Position numbers and translations under genes: made by a program. Positions 35,001-43,383 of a stretch of 64,000 bases of DNA are shown piece after piece. Source of the DNA: Glebionis coronaria (lineage: Eukaryota; Streptophyta; Magnoliopsida; Asterales; Asteraceae). Below the pieces are notes generated by a model that was given only the letters and a program-made list of their open reading frames with translations, did no database searches and was not told the DNA's origin. Each line of letters begins with the position of its first letter. The first letter of the stretch is position 1. Where the stretch lies: the NCBI GenBank assembly GCA_025667525.1, contig CM046882.1, forward strand, positions 525,972,618 to 526,036,617, in the 5' to 3' direction.

Positions 35001-36671
35001 CAACCCACCACATTCTCTACCAGTCCCCATGATGTTCTCTTTTTTCAAATCCTGAATAATACAATCATACTCATTAAACCCAACATGCAATTTACTATCT
35101 TTTATCATTTTGTTGACAGATAAAAGACTAAAAGTGTATTCTGGTATGAACAACACATCAAACAAAACAACATTACTGGTTAATCTTAAGGTTCCAACAT
35201 GTCTGATTTTAGCAATAGTACCATTAGGATGTCCCACAGTTATGTTTAAATCAGAGATATCAACTAAGTCAGTCATATCCTTAGTAGTAGAGGTAATGTG
35301 TTGGTTTGCCCCAGAATCAATAATCCACCCAAAATTAAACACATATTCACCAATTCTCACATTAGCATTAAAGCATTTGTAAAAATGGTTATTAAAAAAC
35401 ACATTGGCATTAAAAAAAGTACAACTAATACCTGCCATATTGGACTGTACACCAGAATTACTGGAAGAACTCTTTTCACCAATTAAGTTCATCAATTTAG
35501 CAATTTGATCATTAGAAAAAGGTGTGAAAACATTATTAACAGAACCATTAGAGCTAGTAGCATTAGAAACATCAACATTGTTACTATTAAAGCTTTTGTT
35601 ATTTCCTTTGTTATTAGAAAAACCCTTGTTTTTGGAGTTCTTCTTATAACCAGGAGGATAACCAATTAACTCAAAACACCTGTCTATGGTATGACCTTTC
35701 ATACCACAATGATCACATTTCAAAGAATCGTAAGAAGTCCTATTACCATTAGGAGAATTCCCATTAAAAGAGGCATTACTACCAAAAGTACTGTTATTTC
35801 TATTAGTGCTAACTCCATAACTTGTGTTATTGGTAGAATTACCATAACTAAAGTTGTTGGAACTGGAATTTCTATAGGGAGTAGCACCTCTAGACTCAAC
35901 ACCTTTGGCAGCAAAAGCACTAACCTGTGGTTTAGGAGCCACAGAATTAGTGCCCAAACCCCTATGAGACTCCTCACGACAAACAATCACAAAAGCATCT
36001 TTAACATCAGGCAATTCAGTTTGAGTAAGAAGAGTACTTCTAATAGGTTGGTAAATATTATCTAATCCCATTAAAAATTGCATGAGTTTCATGAGTTGAT
36101 TATGTTTACCCAATTCAGATCTAGCAAGACAAGTACAAGGAGTCAATTTGGTCAACATATCAAACTCCCTCCATAGAGAGTTGAGCTTATGATAATACTC
36201 AGAAACAGATAAACCATTTTGTTTAAAGTTGTTAATTTTTTGCACCAAATTAAACAGAATAGACCCATCTAGTTTGTCATAGGTTTCTTTAAGCTCATTC
36301 CAAACCTCAGCAGCATTATCAGCATATACAAGACTCAAATAAAGGTCCTCAGAAATACTATTTAACAACCAAGATAGCACAACAACATTACATCTATCCC
36401 ACTGAGAAGTGAGAGGACTACTAGACTCATAAGTATCTCTTAAGCAAGTACCATCAACAAAACTCATTTTGTTTCTAGCATGAAGAGCAATTTTCATAGT
36501 ATTAGCCCAAACTCTATAGTTCTCACAACCAGTCAATTTAAAAATAATCAAAGAGCCACTGTTACTATCATTAGTCTGCAAATGAAGTGGATTACTAGCA
36601 TCAAGTCCATTAATAACATTGGTAACACTGTTACCACCACTGGTCTCAGTAACCTCAGGCGCCATAACCAC
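32040..36671 (-). CDS. Copia gag-pol polyprotein, intact
   Basis: One ORF of 1,543 codons encodes all copia functions in the order gag, protease, integrase, reverse transcriptase, RNase H. Gag occupies about 30-310, with a CX2CX4HX4C zinc knuckle at 319-332 (CDHCGMKGHTIDRC). The protease active site is DSGANQH at 452. Integrase has an HHCC zinc motif (H586, H591, C615, C618) and the catalytic D645, D708, E744 with exact 35-residue D-E spacing. Reverse transcriptase shows FQLDVNNAF (D1137) and YVDD (1221-1224). RNase H shows AYADSDWA, SSAEAEY and CDNSSAI. A Ser/Asp/Glu-rich linker lies at 890-980. No stop or frameshift occurs. Antisense ORFs in this interval are shadows. Confidence 0.96.
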   Translation of the reverse strand: MVMAPEVTETSGGNSVTNVINGLDASNPLHLQTNDSNSGSLIIFKLTGCENYRVWANTMKIALHARNKMSFVDGTCLRDTYESSSPLTSQWDRCNVVVLSWLLNSISEDLYLSLVYADNAAEVWNELKETYDKLDGSILFNLVQKINNFKQNGLSVSEYYHKLNSLWREFDMLTKLTPCTCLARSELGKHNQLMKLMQFLMGLDNIYQPIRSTLLTQTELPDVKDAFVIVCREESHRGLGTNSVAPKPQVSAFAAKGVESRGATPYRNSSSNNFSYGNSTNNTSYGVSTNRNNSTFGSNASFNGNSPNGNRTSYDSLKCDHCGMKGHTIDRCFELIGYPPGYKKNSKNKGFSNNKGNNKSFNSNNVDVSNATSSNGSVNNVFTPFSNDQIAKLMNLIGEKSSSSNSGVQSNMAGISCTFFNANVFFNNHFYKCFNANVRIGEYVFNFGWIIDSGANQHITSTTKDMTDLVDISDLNITVGHPNGTIAKIRHVGTLRLTSNVVLFDVLFIPEYTFSLLSVNKMIKDSKLHVGFNEYDCIIQDLKKENIMGTGRECGGLYLFDIDCKTPKFKSNYSIMCCHVSKSVWHNRLGHPSDQVLSVLKHSLKLTKPDHNEPCDVCHFSKQTREPFPLSDHVSSSLGDLIHLDLWGPYKVTTREGFRYFLTIVDDYSRAVWIYLIKTKDEVFDFVVEYYNLISNQFLKKIKIIRSDNGTEFVNQKMNLFFKEKGIIHQTSCAYTPQQNGIAERKHGLLLNVARSLLFQGGLPLCFWSDCVLTAAYLINRLPSSVLAGKSPFCMLYKREPSLSHLRSFGCLCFSTVLNNNDKLSSRSEKCVLVGYSSSKKAYKLLSLSNKSYLFSRDVKFYESIFPYKIKAVQQPLSVFDKNDFENKNFFNFCESDDQNDQSPYDDGRGSPDEAEEVNIEHSDDTAEEQSSDCIHTASSLGETTSSEGNNSCQNQVPTLMFDASLGTIDEDTEPSVRRSNRTSKLPAKLNEFVLDNKVKYGLNRFANHTRLSAYNACFISNLNKTYEPSCFSEAIKDFNWVQAMNSEMEALYLNDTWTLTHLPPHRKAIASKWVYKIKYKSDGEIERYKARLVAKGCGQKEGIDYDEIFSPTVRMGTVRILINLAVQKGWNLFQLDVNNAFLFGELDEDVYMIPPPGFFDKNEKRVCKLKKKIYGLKQAPRQWNKKLVEVLCESGFRQSQNDYSLFVKSSDNVFIALLVYVDDIVLTGNNLYEIDKVKDLLNKKFKIKDLGDLKYFLGIEVLRTQNGVSINQRKYCIELLHEYGLLACKPVNTPMPENGILNHKESLDDKYLNNITVYQKLVGTLIYLCNTRPDISYSVHCLSQHMHAPLQSHLEAAFRVLRYLKCGPGTGLNFNKTNGCSLIKAYADSDWAKCKLTRRSVIGYCVFVGGNLVSWKSKKQSTLSRSSAEAEYRAMASVTCEVMWLVKILKDLNIVNAIPALLFCDNSSAIQIAVNPIMHEKTKHFDLDVHLIREKVASGLIKTVKIDTDNQTADILTKGLGSYQHNKMVQLLNMSNLFGEKA

Positions 36672-37379
36672 AACAAAAATAAATAATCACCACAAACAAG
36701 CAGAGAAAAGAAACCTATCTGTTCAGCCAAGAACTCTAGTTCAATACCTTTCACCACTTAGTTCTCAGGATTCCAAACCACTCAAGGTGGTAGGTCAAGA
36801 GCAAGTGAAAGGCGGTGAACAAAACAAAAAACAAACACACAAAAAATAAAGAGAAGGGTGCGAGAGGTTTTACACAACCAACAGCATCCAGCAAAGCAGC
36901 GGAAGAGAAACCCTAGGTCACTCTAGATTCAAGTCTAGAAATAACCAAGAGCAAACCACACCAACAGACAAGGTTAATCTAGATTCAAGTCTAGAAGTAA
37001 CCTTGACTAATATACCAATAAATCAACCAATCAAGCAATACAAGCTTCCAATCGAATACCTGCAAGGTTAGAATCAACAGATAAACACTAGACAAGCAAA
37101 ACCCCCAATTTTTTGAAAAAATAAGGGTTTCAAAAAAACTTTGTATCTTTTAAAAAACGACGAAACCAAGAAGCAGAAACACTTCTAGATCAGGAAAACC
37201 TTAAAAGAAAATGATTTAGAACAAAAAAACTTTGAAGAAGACCAAAAAAAATTTATTTTCAAAAAACTTTGTAGATCCAGTAATAACAAGATGAGATAAA
37301 CCCAAAAATCATAAAACCCCCAAAAATAATTTGCCAGAAAAATTTTAGGTCAAAGATCCAACCAGGAGCTCTGATACCA
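36672..37379 (-). other. Copia untranslated leader
   Basis: 708 bp between the 5' LTR and the gag start, T/G-rich on the minus strand. A CTAGATTCAAGTCTAGA segment occurs twice near 36922 and 36978. No ORF of note. Confidence 0.7.
37361..37379 (-). other. Copia primer-binding site
   Basis: Minus strand TGGTATCAGAGCTCCTGG directly after the 5' LTR. The first 12 bases are the exact complement of the plant initiator methionine tRNA 3' end. Confidence 0.92.
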
Positions 37380-37819
37380 TGTGAAAATAATAACACCACA
37401 ACGATTATGCACTCAACCAACCAACCCTTGTGTTTTTATTAACAACAATACGAATCAGATAGTCCTCAAATGGGTGCTATCAACATACAAAAGAGAAGGT
37501 TGTCCCCAAACGGATGCAACCTGATAATACAAGATCAAAACAACCTAAACTACACCTAAACTATTAGAATCAAACGTTCAAACGTTTACATCTTTTTATT
37601 TTAGAGAGAAGGAAAAAGAAGAGAGAAAACGGTAGATGAAGAATATGTGAAACCCTAGCAAATGAAGCGTGATGTGTATATATGCTCGTCCAAGAATGGT
37701 AGGTTGCCACATCCAGTCCCTGCATAAACAAAAACAAACAAAAAAGGAAGGACAAAGGTAGTTACACAAGTAACCCTTATAGTTAGAAAAAGATTGCAAG
37801 TAAAGTCAAATATCCAACA
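37380..37819 (-). repeat. Copia 5' LTR
   Basis: 440 bp, partner of 31592-32032 with about nine substitutions and one single-base indel. Confidence 0.95.
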
Positions 37820-37824
37820 CAATG
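37820..37824. repeat. Target site duplication of intact copia, right
   Basis: CAATG, identical to 31587-31591. Confidence 0.92.
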
Positions 37825-38029
37825 GATCTTGATATCACACATCAACACTTTGATTGCAAACTCGACACTCGTCTTTTGTCATCTCATACACGTGCCGTTG
37901 TTTGTTCTTTCCACACTTGTCTTATGTTCACTTATTTGGTCTTGAGATGATTGAGTTCTTCCAAATGCAATGAAAACAATTTTCACTACACAAATAAAAA
38001 GATTTGGTTTTAGTTTCAATCAGATTATC

Positions 38030-38260
38030 AAATATGATATCTTACATAAGTTGAATTTCAACTAGATTATCAAATATGCTATATTACAAAGGCTGACTTT
38101 CAACCAGATTATCATATATGATATATTACAAAGGCTGACTTTTAATCAGGTTATCATGTATGATAATATATATACAATTAACTTTAAATTACCAACCAGA
38201 TTATCATATATGATATATTTATCATATATGATGTATGGAGGTATGATATATGATACATCA
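38030..38260. repeat. ATCATATATGAT palindrome cluster (right)
   Basis: Five or more copies of a unit like CAGATTATCATATATGATATATTACAAAGGCTGACTTT, approximately 55 bp apart. It matches the cluster on the other side of the copia insertion. Confidence 0.7.
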
Positions 38261-38756
38261 ACGTAGCCTACAATTTAAGCATAAATATACTAATAAGCTT
38301 ATTCGCATAACTCGTCTTATTCTTATCCTATAAGCTGAAAAAGAATAAATTCATAAGCTAAAAGAAACAATCATCTAATTCACATAAAATCTAAATTAGT
38401 ATATAAATTCATGTCAAATAAGCTTATTTACATCAAATAAGCAAAAAAAAAAAATACATAGATCTTGATAATATTACCTAATATTAATTAATTATAGATG
38501 GGCATGATTCAATTACGAAAGACATGATGATATAATATATCGAGGATGGATCAATTCGTGATTTAGATCGAGAATTTTATCGAGTATGTGTGTTGTGTGT
38601 GTGTGTGTTTTAGAGAGAAGAATAAAAAAGACAATGTATAGATCCGATGTGTGGGTGGGAGGTGGTGTTAGGTGGGAGGGTGAAATTACTAAATGTCAGT
38701 TCGCTTTTTTTTATTAATAAAAATGAAGATTAATTCCAGCTTTTAATCTATATTAG

Positions 38757-39419
38757 ATGAAAAGTAAGAATTCTTTTTATATCTAAATGATACAAGATAT
38801 TTAAAATAACCATTTTCTAAGTTTTTAGATTTATAACATATTTTATGATTATGAGTTACAAACATAAGTATATCCAAGCCCAAATTGAAAATACTACGGA
38901 GTAGTAAATAAGTCAAAATCCTAAACATTAAAAAATAATCTTCAAAAGCTTTTAATTAAACTCGCAACGCTTTGCGCTTCCGCTCGTCTTTTTACGCCAT
39001 GGCCAAAGCCGACGCCAAAGGGCATTTTGTAACGTGAATATCGCGCCTCATGCTTTGATGCCTCAAAAAAGCGCCCTTTAATCGCAGCTAGAGTTATGAT
39101 AGACTCATTTGAACCATAACACATGCACATATTATTATACAGTTAAGTACACAAATTGGACTTATTTGAATCTTAATGGACACTAGAACATGAAGTGAGA
39201 GTTATGGACTCATATGAACCAGAACATGATCTAGTTTCGTACACAAATAGGACTTATTTTGAATCAATTAATGGACTATTTTTTACCCAGAAATACAATT
39301 TATTCGACATATTACTAAACATTCGACAAACTATCGTTATTTAAGAAAAGCCAGATATACAGGAATACTTGTCCATCACTCGATTACAGCTGAAATACTA
39401 CGGACGTAGTTTCAGACTT
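38757..39419. other. Intergenic, nothing recognised
   Basis: AT-rich spacer downstream of the 39420 gene. A short imperfect duplication (GGACTTATTTGAATC, ATGAACCA) lies near 39110-39270. No supported gene. Confidence 0.5.
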
Positions 39420-40736
39420 TCAGTTACCATCGGTGAGCGTAAAGTTAAAATTCGCACAAGAGGTTTGCTCACGCAAGAGCGAAGAACTAAACCCAAAAGT
39501 CGAATTCTGTAAATCAAACACCAGGAAGTTATCCTCGAACTGAAACGTCCCAATCACAATTGCATGTTCACTTGTCGCACCACCGTCAACAAATGCAAGA
39601 CATGACACGTCTTTTGTTATTTGCTTAATGGAGTTAGAGGTGGATATATTCCAGCTTTTCCCATCCGGAAGACTGAGAACGATATCAGGAAATGTTATGT
39701 CAATTCGGGGGCCACTGGTGAACGACCTGTAACAAAGGCCAAAGGGAGCTACTGGGCTCGCTCGAGGGATTCCAGTTGTAGCTAACGAAAATGTCTGAAT
39801 CACACGATTATAAATATCAGTTCTAAGAGTGGTGTATGGCTCAATGGTACTAAGTTTGGTAGTGGAATTCCCAGGAATGCTGATAGACTTTTGTTTGATT
39901 ACAATGGCAGTGACACCAATATAGTACCCGAAAGAATCTGGATGGTTTATCAATGGAGTATACGAAAGCAAACTCCTTACATCCACATCTGAGTTTGGAA
40001 GTAGGTAATACGGACCAGCTCCAAAAAATAGAACTCCACGAGCAGATGAGGTGCTCGGCAAACAAAGAGCAACTATCTTTTTAAGGGGTTGAAATAAATA
40101 AGCTGGTAATGCATAAGGTGAGGTCGAAAACGCCATGACACCAGTAACATTAGCAGGGAATGAGTTAAATGATGATGAAGGAGCGCATGCTGCGGCATTC
40201 GGATAAGCACCATATAGGCCCGTGAAAACATTTTTACCATCGCTGGTATTCACTGTGAACTGATCATAACTAAGTTGGGCTTCACCACAAGATCCATTCA
40301 TTGGGTTAATTACATTGACCGGACATGTACAATCTCCCCAACCAGGCAACGTCGAACTGTTGGTTACTGGAGGACATGAAGCAGAATTCTCGTATGAATA
40401 AGAAGTTCTCACATCGGTACATTGAAATTCTTGGCACGAAACAGGAGATGTGCAATACGTATTGCTGGGACAACTTCCTGGATATATGTTCCACTGCAGG
40501 ATGCAATTGTGCCATATGAATGGAGCATCGATGTCTATAAGGAATTTTGCATGCATGTATTGCATGTTTACGTACGTCGTCATGATCTGAACACTATAGA
40601 GATCCTTAGCAGCATCGGTATGTTTATTAACTGGAACAACGATGGAAGTGTAAGGTGGTACATATTGTGCTGCGGCATCATGTTCGCGAGACACAAAGGC
40701 TAGAACTAAAACTAATAGTTGTAGAAGCGAATGCAT
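39420..40736 (-). CDS. TAXI/EDGP-like secreted aspartic-protease homologue
   Basis: This intact intronless gene encodes 438 residues. A signal peptide (MHSLLQLLVLVLAF) precedes a mature start near QYVPPYTSIV. Family motifs are FLIDIDAPFIWHNC, a Cys-rich segment with SNTYCTSPVSCQEFQC, GVMAFSTSPYALPA, LCLPS, GAGPYYLLPNSD, YTPLINHP, LSTIEPYTTLRTDIY, CLAFVDGG, FQFEDN and FGFSSSLL. DTG of the first active-site motif is DID, and the second Asp is missing. It is closest to the 26279 gene in motif wording (PGSCPSNT, LYGA, STLPGWG). It lies 10 kb from the main cluster, separated by the foldback and copia elements, so the array was probably contiguous before those insertions. Apoplastic inhibitor or cell-wall/defence glycoprotein is the likely role; the ligand is unknown. 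Confidence 0.9.
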   Translation of the reverse strand: MHSLLQLLVLVLAFVSREHDAAAQYVPPYTSIVVPVNKHTDAAKDLYSVQIMTTYVNMQYMHAKFLIDIDAPFIWHNCILQWNIYPGSCPSNTYCTSPVSCQEFQCTDVRTSYSYENSASCPPVTNSSTLPGWGDCTCPVNVINPMNGSCGEAQLSYDQFTVNTSDGKNVFTGLYGAYPNAAACAPSSSFNSFPANVTGVMAFSTSPYALPAYLFQPLKKIVALCLPSTSSARGVLFFGAGPYYLLPNSDVDVRSLLSYTPLINHPDSFGYYIGVTAIVIKQKSISIPGNSTTKLSTIEPYTTLRTDIYNRVIQTFSLATTGIPRASPVAPFGLCYRSFTSGPRIDITFPDIVLSLPDGKSWNISTSNSIKQITKDVSCLAFVDGGATSEHAIVIGTFQFEDNFLVFDLQNSTFGFSSSLLREQTSCANFNFTLTDGN

Positions 40737-40787
40737 TTTCAGATTGTGTGCGTTGTAAGTGTAGTTTCTTAAATGTCATAAAGCACA

Positions 40788-40795
40788 TTTATATA
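40788..40795 (-). promoter_or_regulatory. TATA box of the 39420-40736 gene
   Basis: TATATAAA on the minus strand, 52-59 bp upstream of the ATG, the same distance as in the 27982-29319 gene. Confidence 0.6.
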
Positions 40796-40799
40796 GAGG

Positions 40800-41452
40800 T
40801 GTCAAGAGTGTTGTTTTTGCATGTATACGTACCTTTTAAATATTAAAATGGATACTGGTTTTTACCAACCTTAACCTTATCTATTGACCAAAAGAATAAA
40901 TGCCGTCTTGCCTTCATGGGAGACAAATTAGTACAAGTACAATGAAATATATTTGTAAGACTTTGTTAACCATCTTGCAACTTGCCATAAAAAATCCATT
41001 CTGAAATTTTTTTTGTCAATATTTGATATATATATTTCTATATACAAATTTCACAAGCTTGGTATATTAATAATGCAAAATTGAATACTACTGTTTAACA
41101 TTATAATTTTTACGTGTGTTCAAAGAATGTTGGCTTTATCGGAAATTAACGAAAGAAGGGTGCAACGTAAGCAAAACTAGACAAAGCAAAAGATTTCATC
41201 TTTAATTTCTTGGTGTTGTCACTTTTTGAATGGCTCATATATATTTTTATAAAGGTTTCATCTAATTCAAGTGCACGTATCTTATTTTTTTATATATTAG
41301 ATATCACATGCACCAGTTGAATACATGAATCTTATACCCATAAGTCGCCGTATTAGTGGGATCCGGATGGTAAAGTTTATGTCATATACGCAAATGCCTT
41401 TTATTGTTTATCATGACGCGTAACTCTAATCCACTATAAAAATTTGGAGGTT
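40800..41452. other. Upstream intergenic region
   Basis: AT-rich promoter-side DNA of the 40736 gene. No further gene, RNA or repeat was recognised. Confidence 0.5.
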
Positions 41453-41603
41453 TATAACTCAGATGTCTATTGGTAGCAGTCTTTCTACCGACGAGTTTAT
41501 CCGGGTTGTAAGGGATAGGATCTGCCCTACATTCTTATCTCCCCTTAGCTCGCTCCGACGAGATTGAGTTTGTTGTTGTTGTTGTTGTGTATAACTCAGA
41601 TGT
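41453..41603 (+). mobile_element. 5'-truncated SINE with 14-bp target duplication
   Basis: TATAACTCAGATGT at 41453-41466 is repeated exactly at 41590-41603. Between them is a 123-bp insert ending GAGTTTGTTGTTGTTGTTG, the (TTG)n tail typical of some plant SINEs. The body has GGGATAGGATCTGCCCTACA, resembling the 3' region of asterid SINEs. The tRNA-like A and B boxes are missing, as expected of a 5'-truncated copy. The perfect duplication shows target-primed insertion and relative youth. Confidence 0.75.
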
Positions 41604-42073
41604 ACTAGATACATATCCGAGAGTAGCCAATAAAGGGGACAAAAGCAGTTACGGTATATACTGGTTAATATGCATAAACATAAGTTAAGGACTCACTTTG
41701 TAGGAGTAATCTAAACCTGAAAACCTTATTTGATTACCCGTAATTTATAAATTTGAATCATTTTTTGGTTTGGGTCAACTATCTTGTATCTCTTGATCAA
41801 TATGGGAGCGAGGATGCGAAATTTTATCTCCCTATTTATCTACTTTTAAGCACCAGCTAGCTTTACTTCCTAATATATATTGTCGTTGTCGTATGAATTT
41901 TAACACATGTATACATATCACATTATTAGAATTGTCCTAAGAAGTTGTGACACACTAGATTGATCGAGCTAGCTACCGTAACGCATAAACTGCACTATCT
42001 CAACATGCAAATGTTAGAAGAAAGCAGATGTTAACACATTCAATCCATCAATATCTTTAATTTACCTGAAAAG

Positions 42074-42772
42074 TGTTGGGTTTACTTCGTTCCAACAAGG
42101 TAAAGATAATCCACAACCTAATTACATACCAATGAATAGTTACCGGATAACACTTGAAGTTGTGTAATCACTTTCCAAAAAAGATTATTCTACCCTATGT
42201 CTGTGTTAACACTAATACCTCCTTGAGATAAAACCAAGTGTTTGTTTTTATTTTAGGCACAAATCAAGAACCTTACGCGATTAAGTGTTTATGTTTTTTT
42301 TTGTGTGTTTCATCATGCAAGTATGATCGCTATATATAGTGATCACATTCCTAAGAATGTAACTCATAGTCAAAGGAATAATAAGTATTAATCGGCCTAT
42401 TAATCTCATTATTTCTCACATGATTACATAATGGTTACATGACCAGAATAACGACCATTAAGTCAATCTTAAACCCCTTATGAAACAGTCAAAGAGGTTA
42501 AAAAGATAACTGGTCCACTGATGACCTAGCCGTTGATAATGCAACACCTAGCCACTGACAAGGCAAAGCCTAGCCGCTGACAAGGCAAAGCCTAGCCGCT
42601 GACAAGGCAAAGCCTAGCCGCTGACACAGGCAAATCCATCCCCTGACGGGAATCATTAGCAAACCACTATATTGAGTCCAGGGAGGTCAGGTACTTAATG
42701 GGTGTACCCTCCGTACCTCCAAACTCATTTACAAGTATGACCATATCCCATAATTGCACTAAATTTCCAACA
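42074..42772 (-). repeat. Older copia 3' LTR
   Basis: 699 bp, TGTTGGG...TTTCCAACA on the plus strand. It holds about five tandem copies of the 22-bp unit CCTAGCCGCTGACAAGGCAA(AG) at 42528-42640. Confidence 0.9.
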
Positions 42773-43383
42773 ATCCTCCCCAATCTAGTACAATTCCTTT
42801 TGCATGAAAATCAACTTTAACAAAACCAGTTCATAAATTAAAATGTCCTAAGGATTGAATTTTTATCTTAGTACATCACCTCAAATATTCGAGAGTCGGG
42901 GTGTTCTAAGAATTGAACCCTTCAAATACTTTGAATACCTGAAGATAAAGTACACACAAGTTTTTAGCCACTTAAAACACTCGTGATACCATACAAGCCA
43001 TGTGTCTATATCCAATTCATAAATGTTGTAAGAGCCAAAGTTCATGCTCCTTGAGGCGGCGAAACCTCAACGTTTACATAAGTGGTTCCTCTTTAGTTCA
43101 TGCTCCTGCTTAAGCACTTTTTTTAAAGAAATTAACCATTAAGAAGTTTATAACTTCATCCTCCTTTCAGCAGGTACAAGCACATCCTTGGGATGATATG
43201 TAAAACATATGCTTCAGTCCCCTGAATTTTCAGCTTTCCACATTGAACTCAACTCCTAAGCTTCTTTAGGAGGGAGTTGGGTGTCCTAGCATTCACTGAC
43301 TAGTTTTGACTTTAAACCCATCCCTTTAGCAGACTTTATAACCAAGTCTCTAGCCAATCCCTTCTCAAGTGATCAGCTGAGTT

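Larger units (their letters stand above)
31592..37819 (-). mobile_element. Complete Ty1/copia retrotransposon
   Basis: This 6,228-bp element has LTRs at both ends, an iMet-type primer-binding site, a polypurine tract, a 5-bp target duplication (CAATG) and one undisrupted gag-pol ORF. By direct comparison the LTRs differ at about nine bases plus one indel in 441, roughly 2%. At commonly used plant rates near 1.3e-8 per site per year that is under a million years. It is inserted into the foldback-like element and may still be mobile. Confidence 0.95.
29991..38756. mobile_element. Foldback/MULE-like element interrupted by a copia insertion
   Basis: The two flanks of the copia insertion resemble each other in inverted orientation. 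The left side starts CTATATAATAACTGGGATTAAATC and continues with TTTCGTCATTTCACCC, a CTCTCTCTAAAA block and AATAAGCTTATT/GAATTAGAT-rich DNA. The right side, on the minus strand, starts CTAATATAGATTAAAAGCTGGAATTAATC, then AGTAATTTCACCCTCCC, TTCTCTCTAAAACACACAC and the same AATAAGCTTATT-rich DNA. Excluding the copia element it would be about 2.5 kb with long degenerate terminal repeats. No target duplication was resolved, so the class is inferred. Confidence 0.5.

Noticed and set aside
32312..36849. Many antisense and out-of-frame ORFs of 60-124 codons inside the intact copia
   Set aside because: They overlap the 1,543-codon gag-pol and have no independent support.
38942..39130. 62-codon minus-strand ORF
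   Set aside because: No recognised domain, no promoter signal, short, in an AT-rich spacer; likely chance.
26279..40736. Active aspartic protease annotation for the TAXI-like genes
   Set aside because: Both catalytic D-T/S-G motifs are degraded, so an active-enzyme label would mislead.
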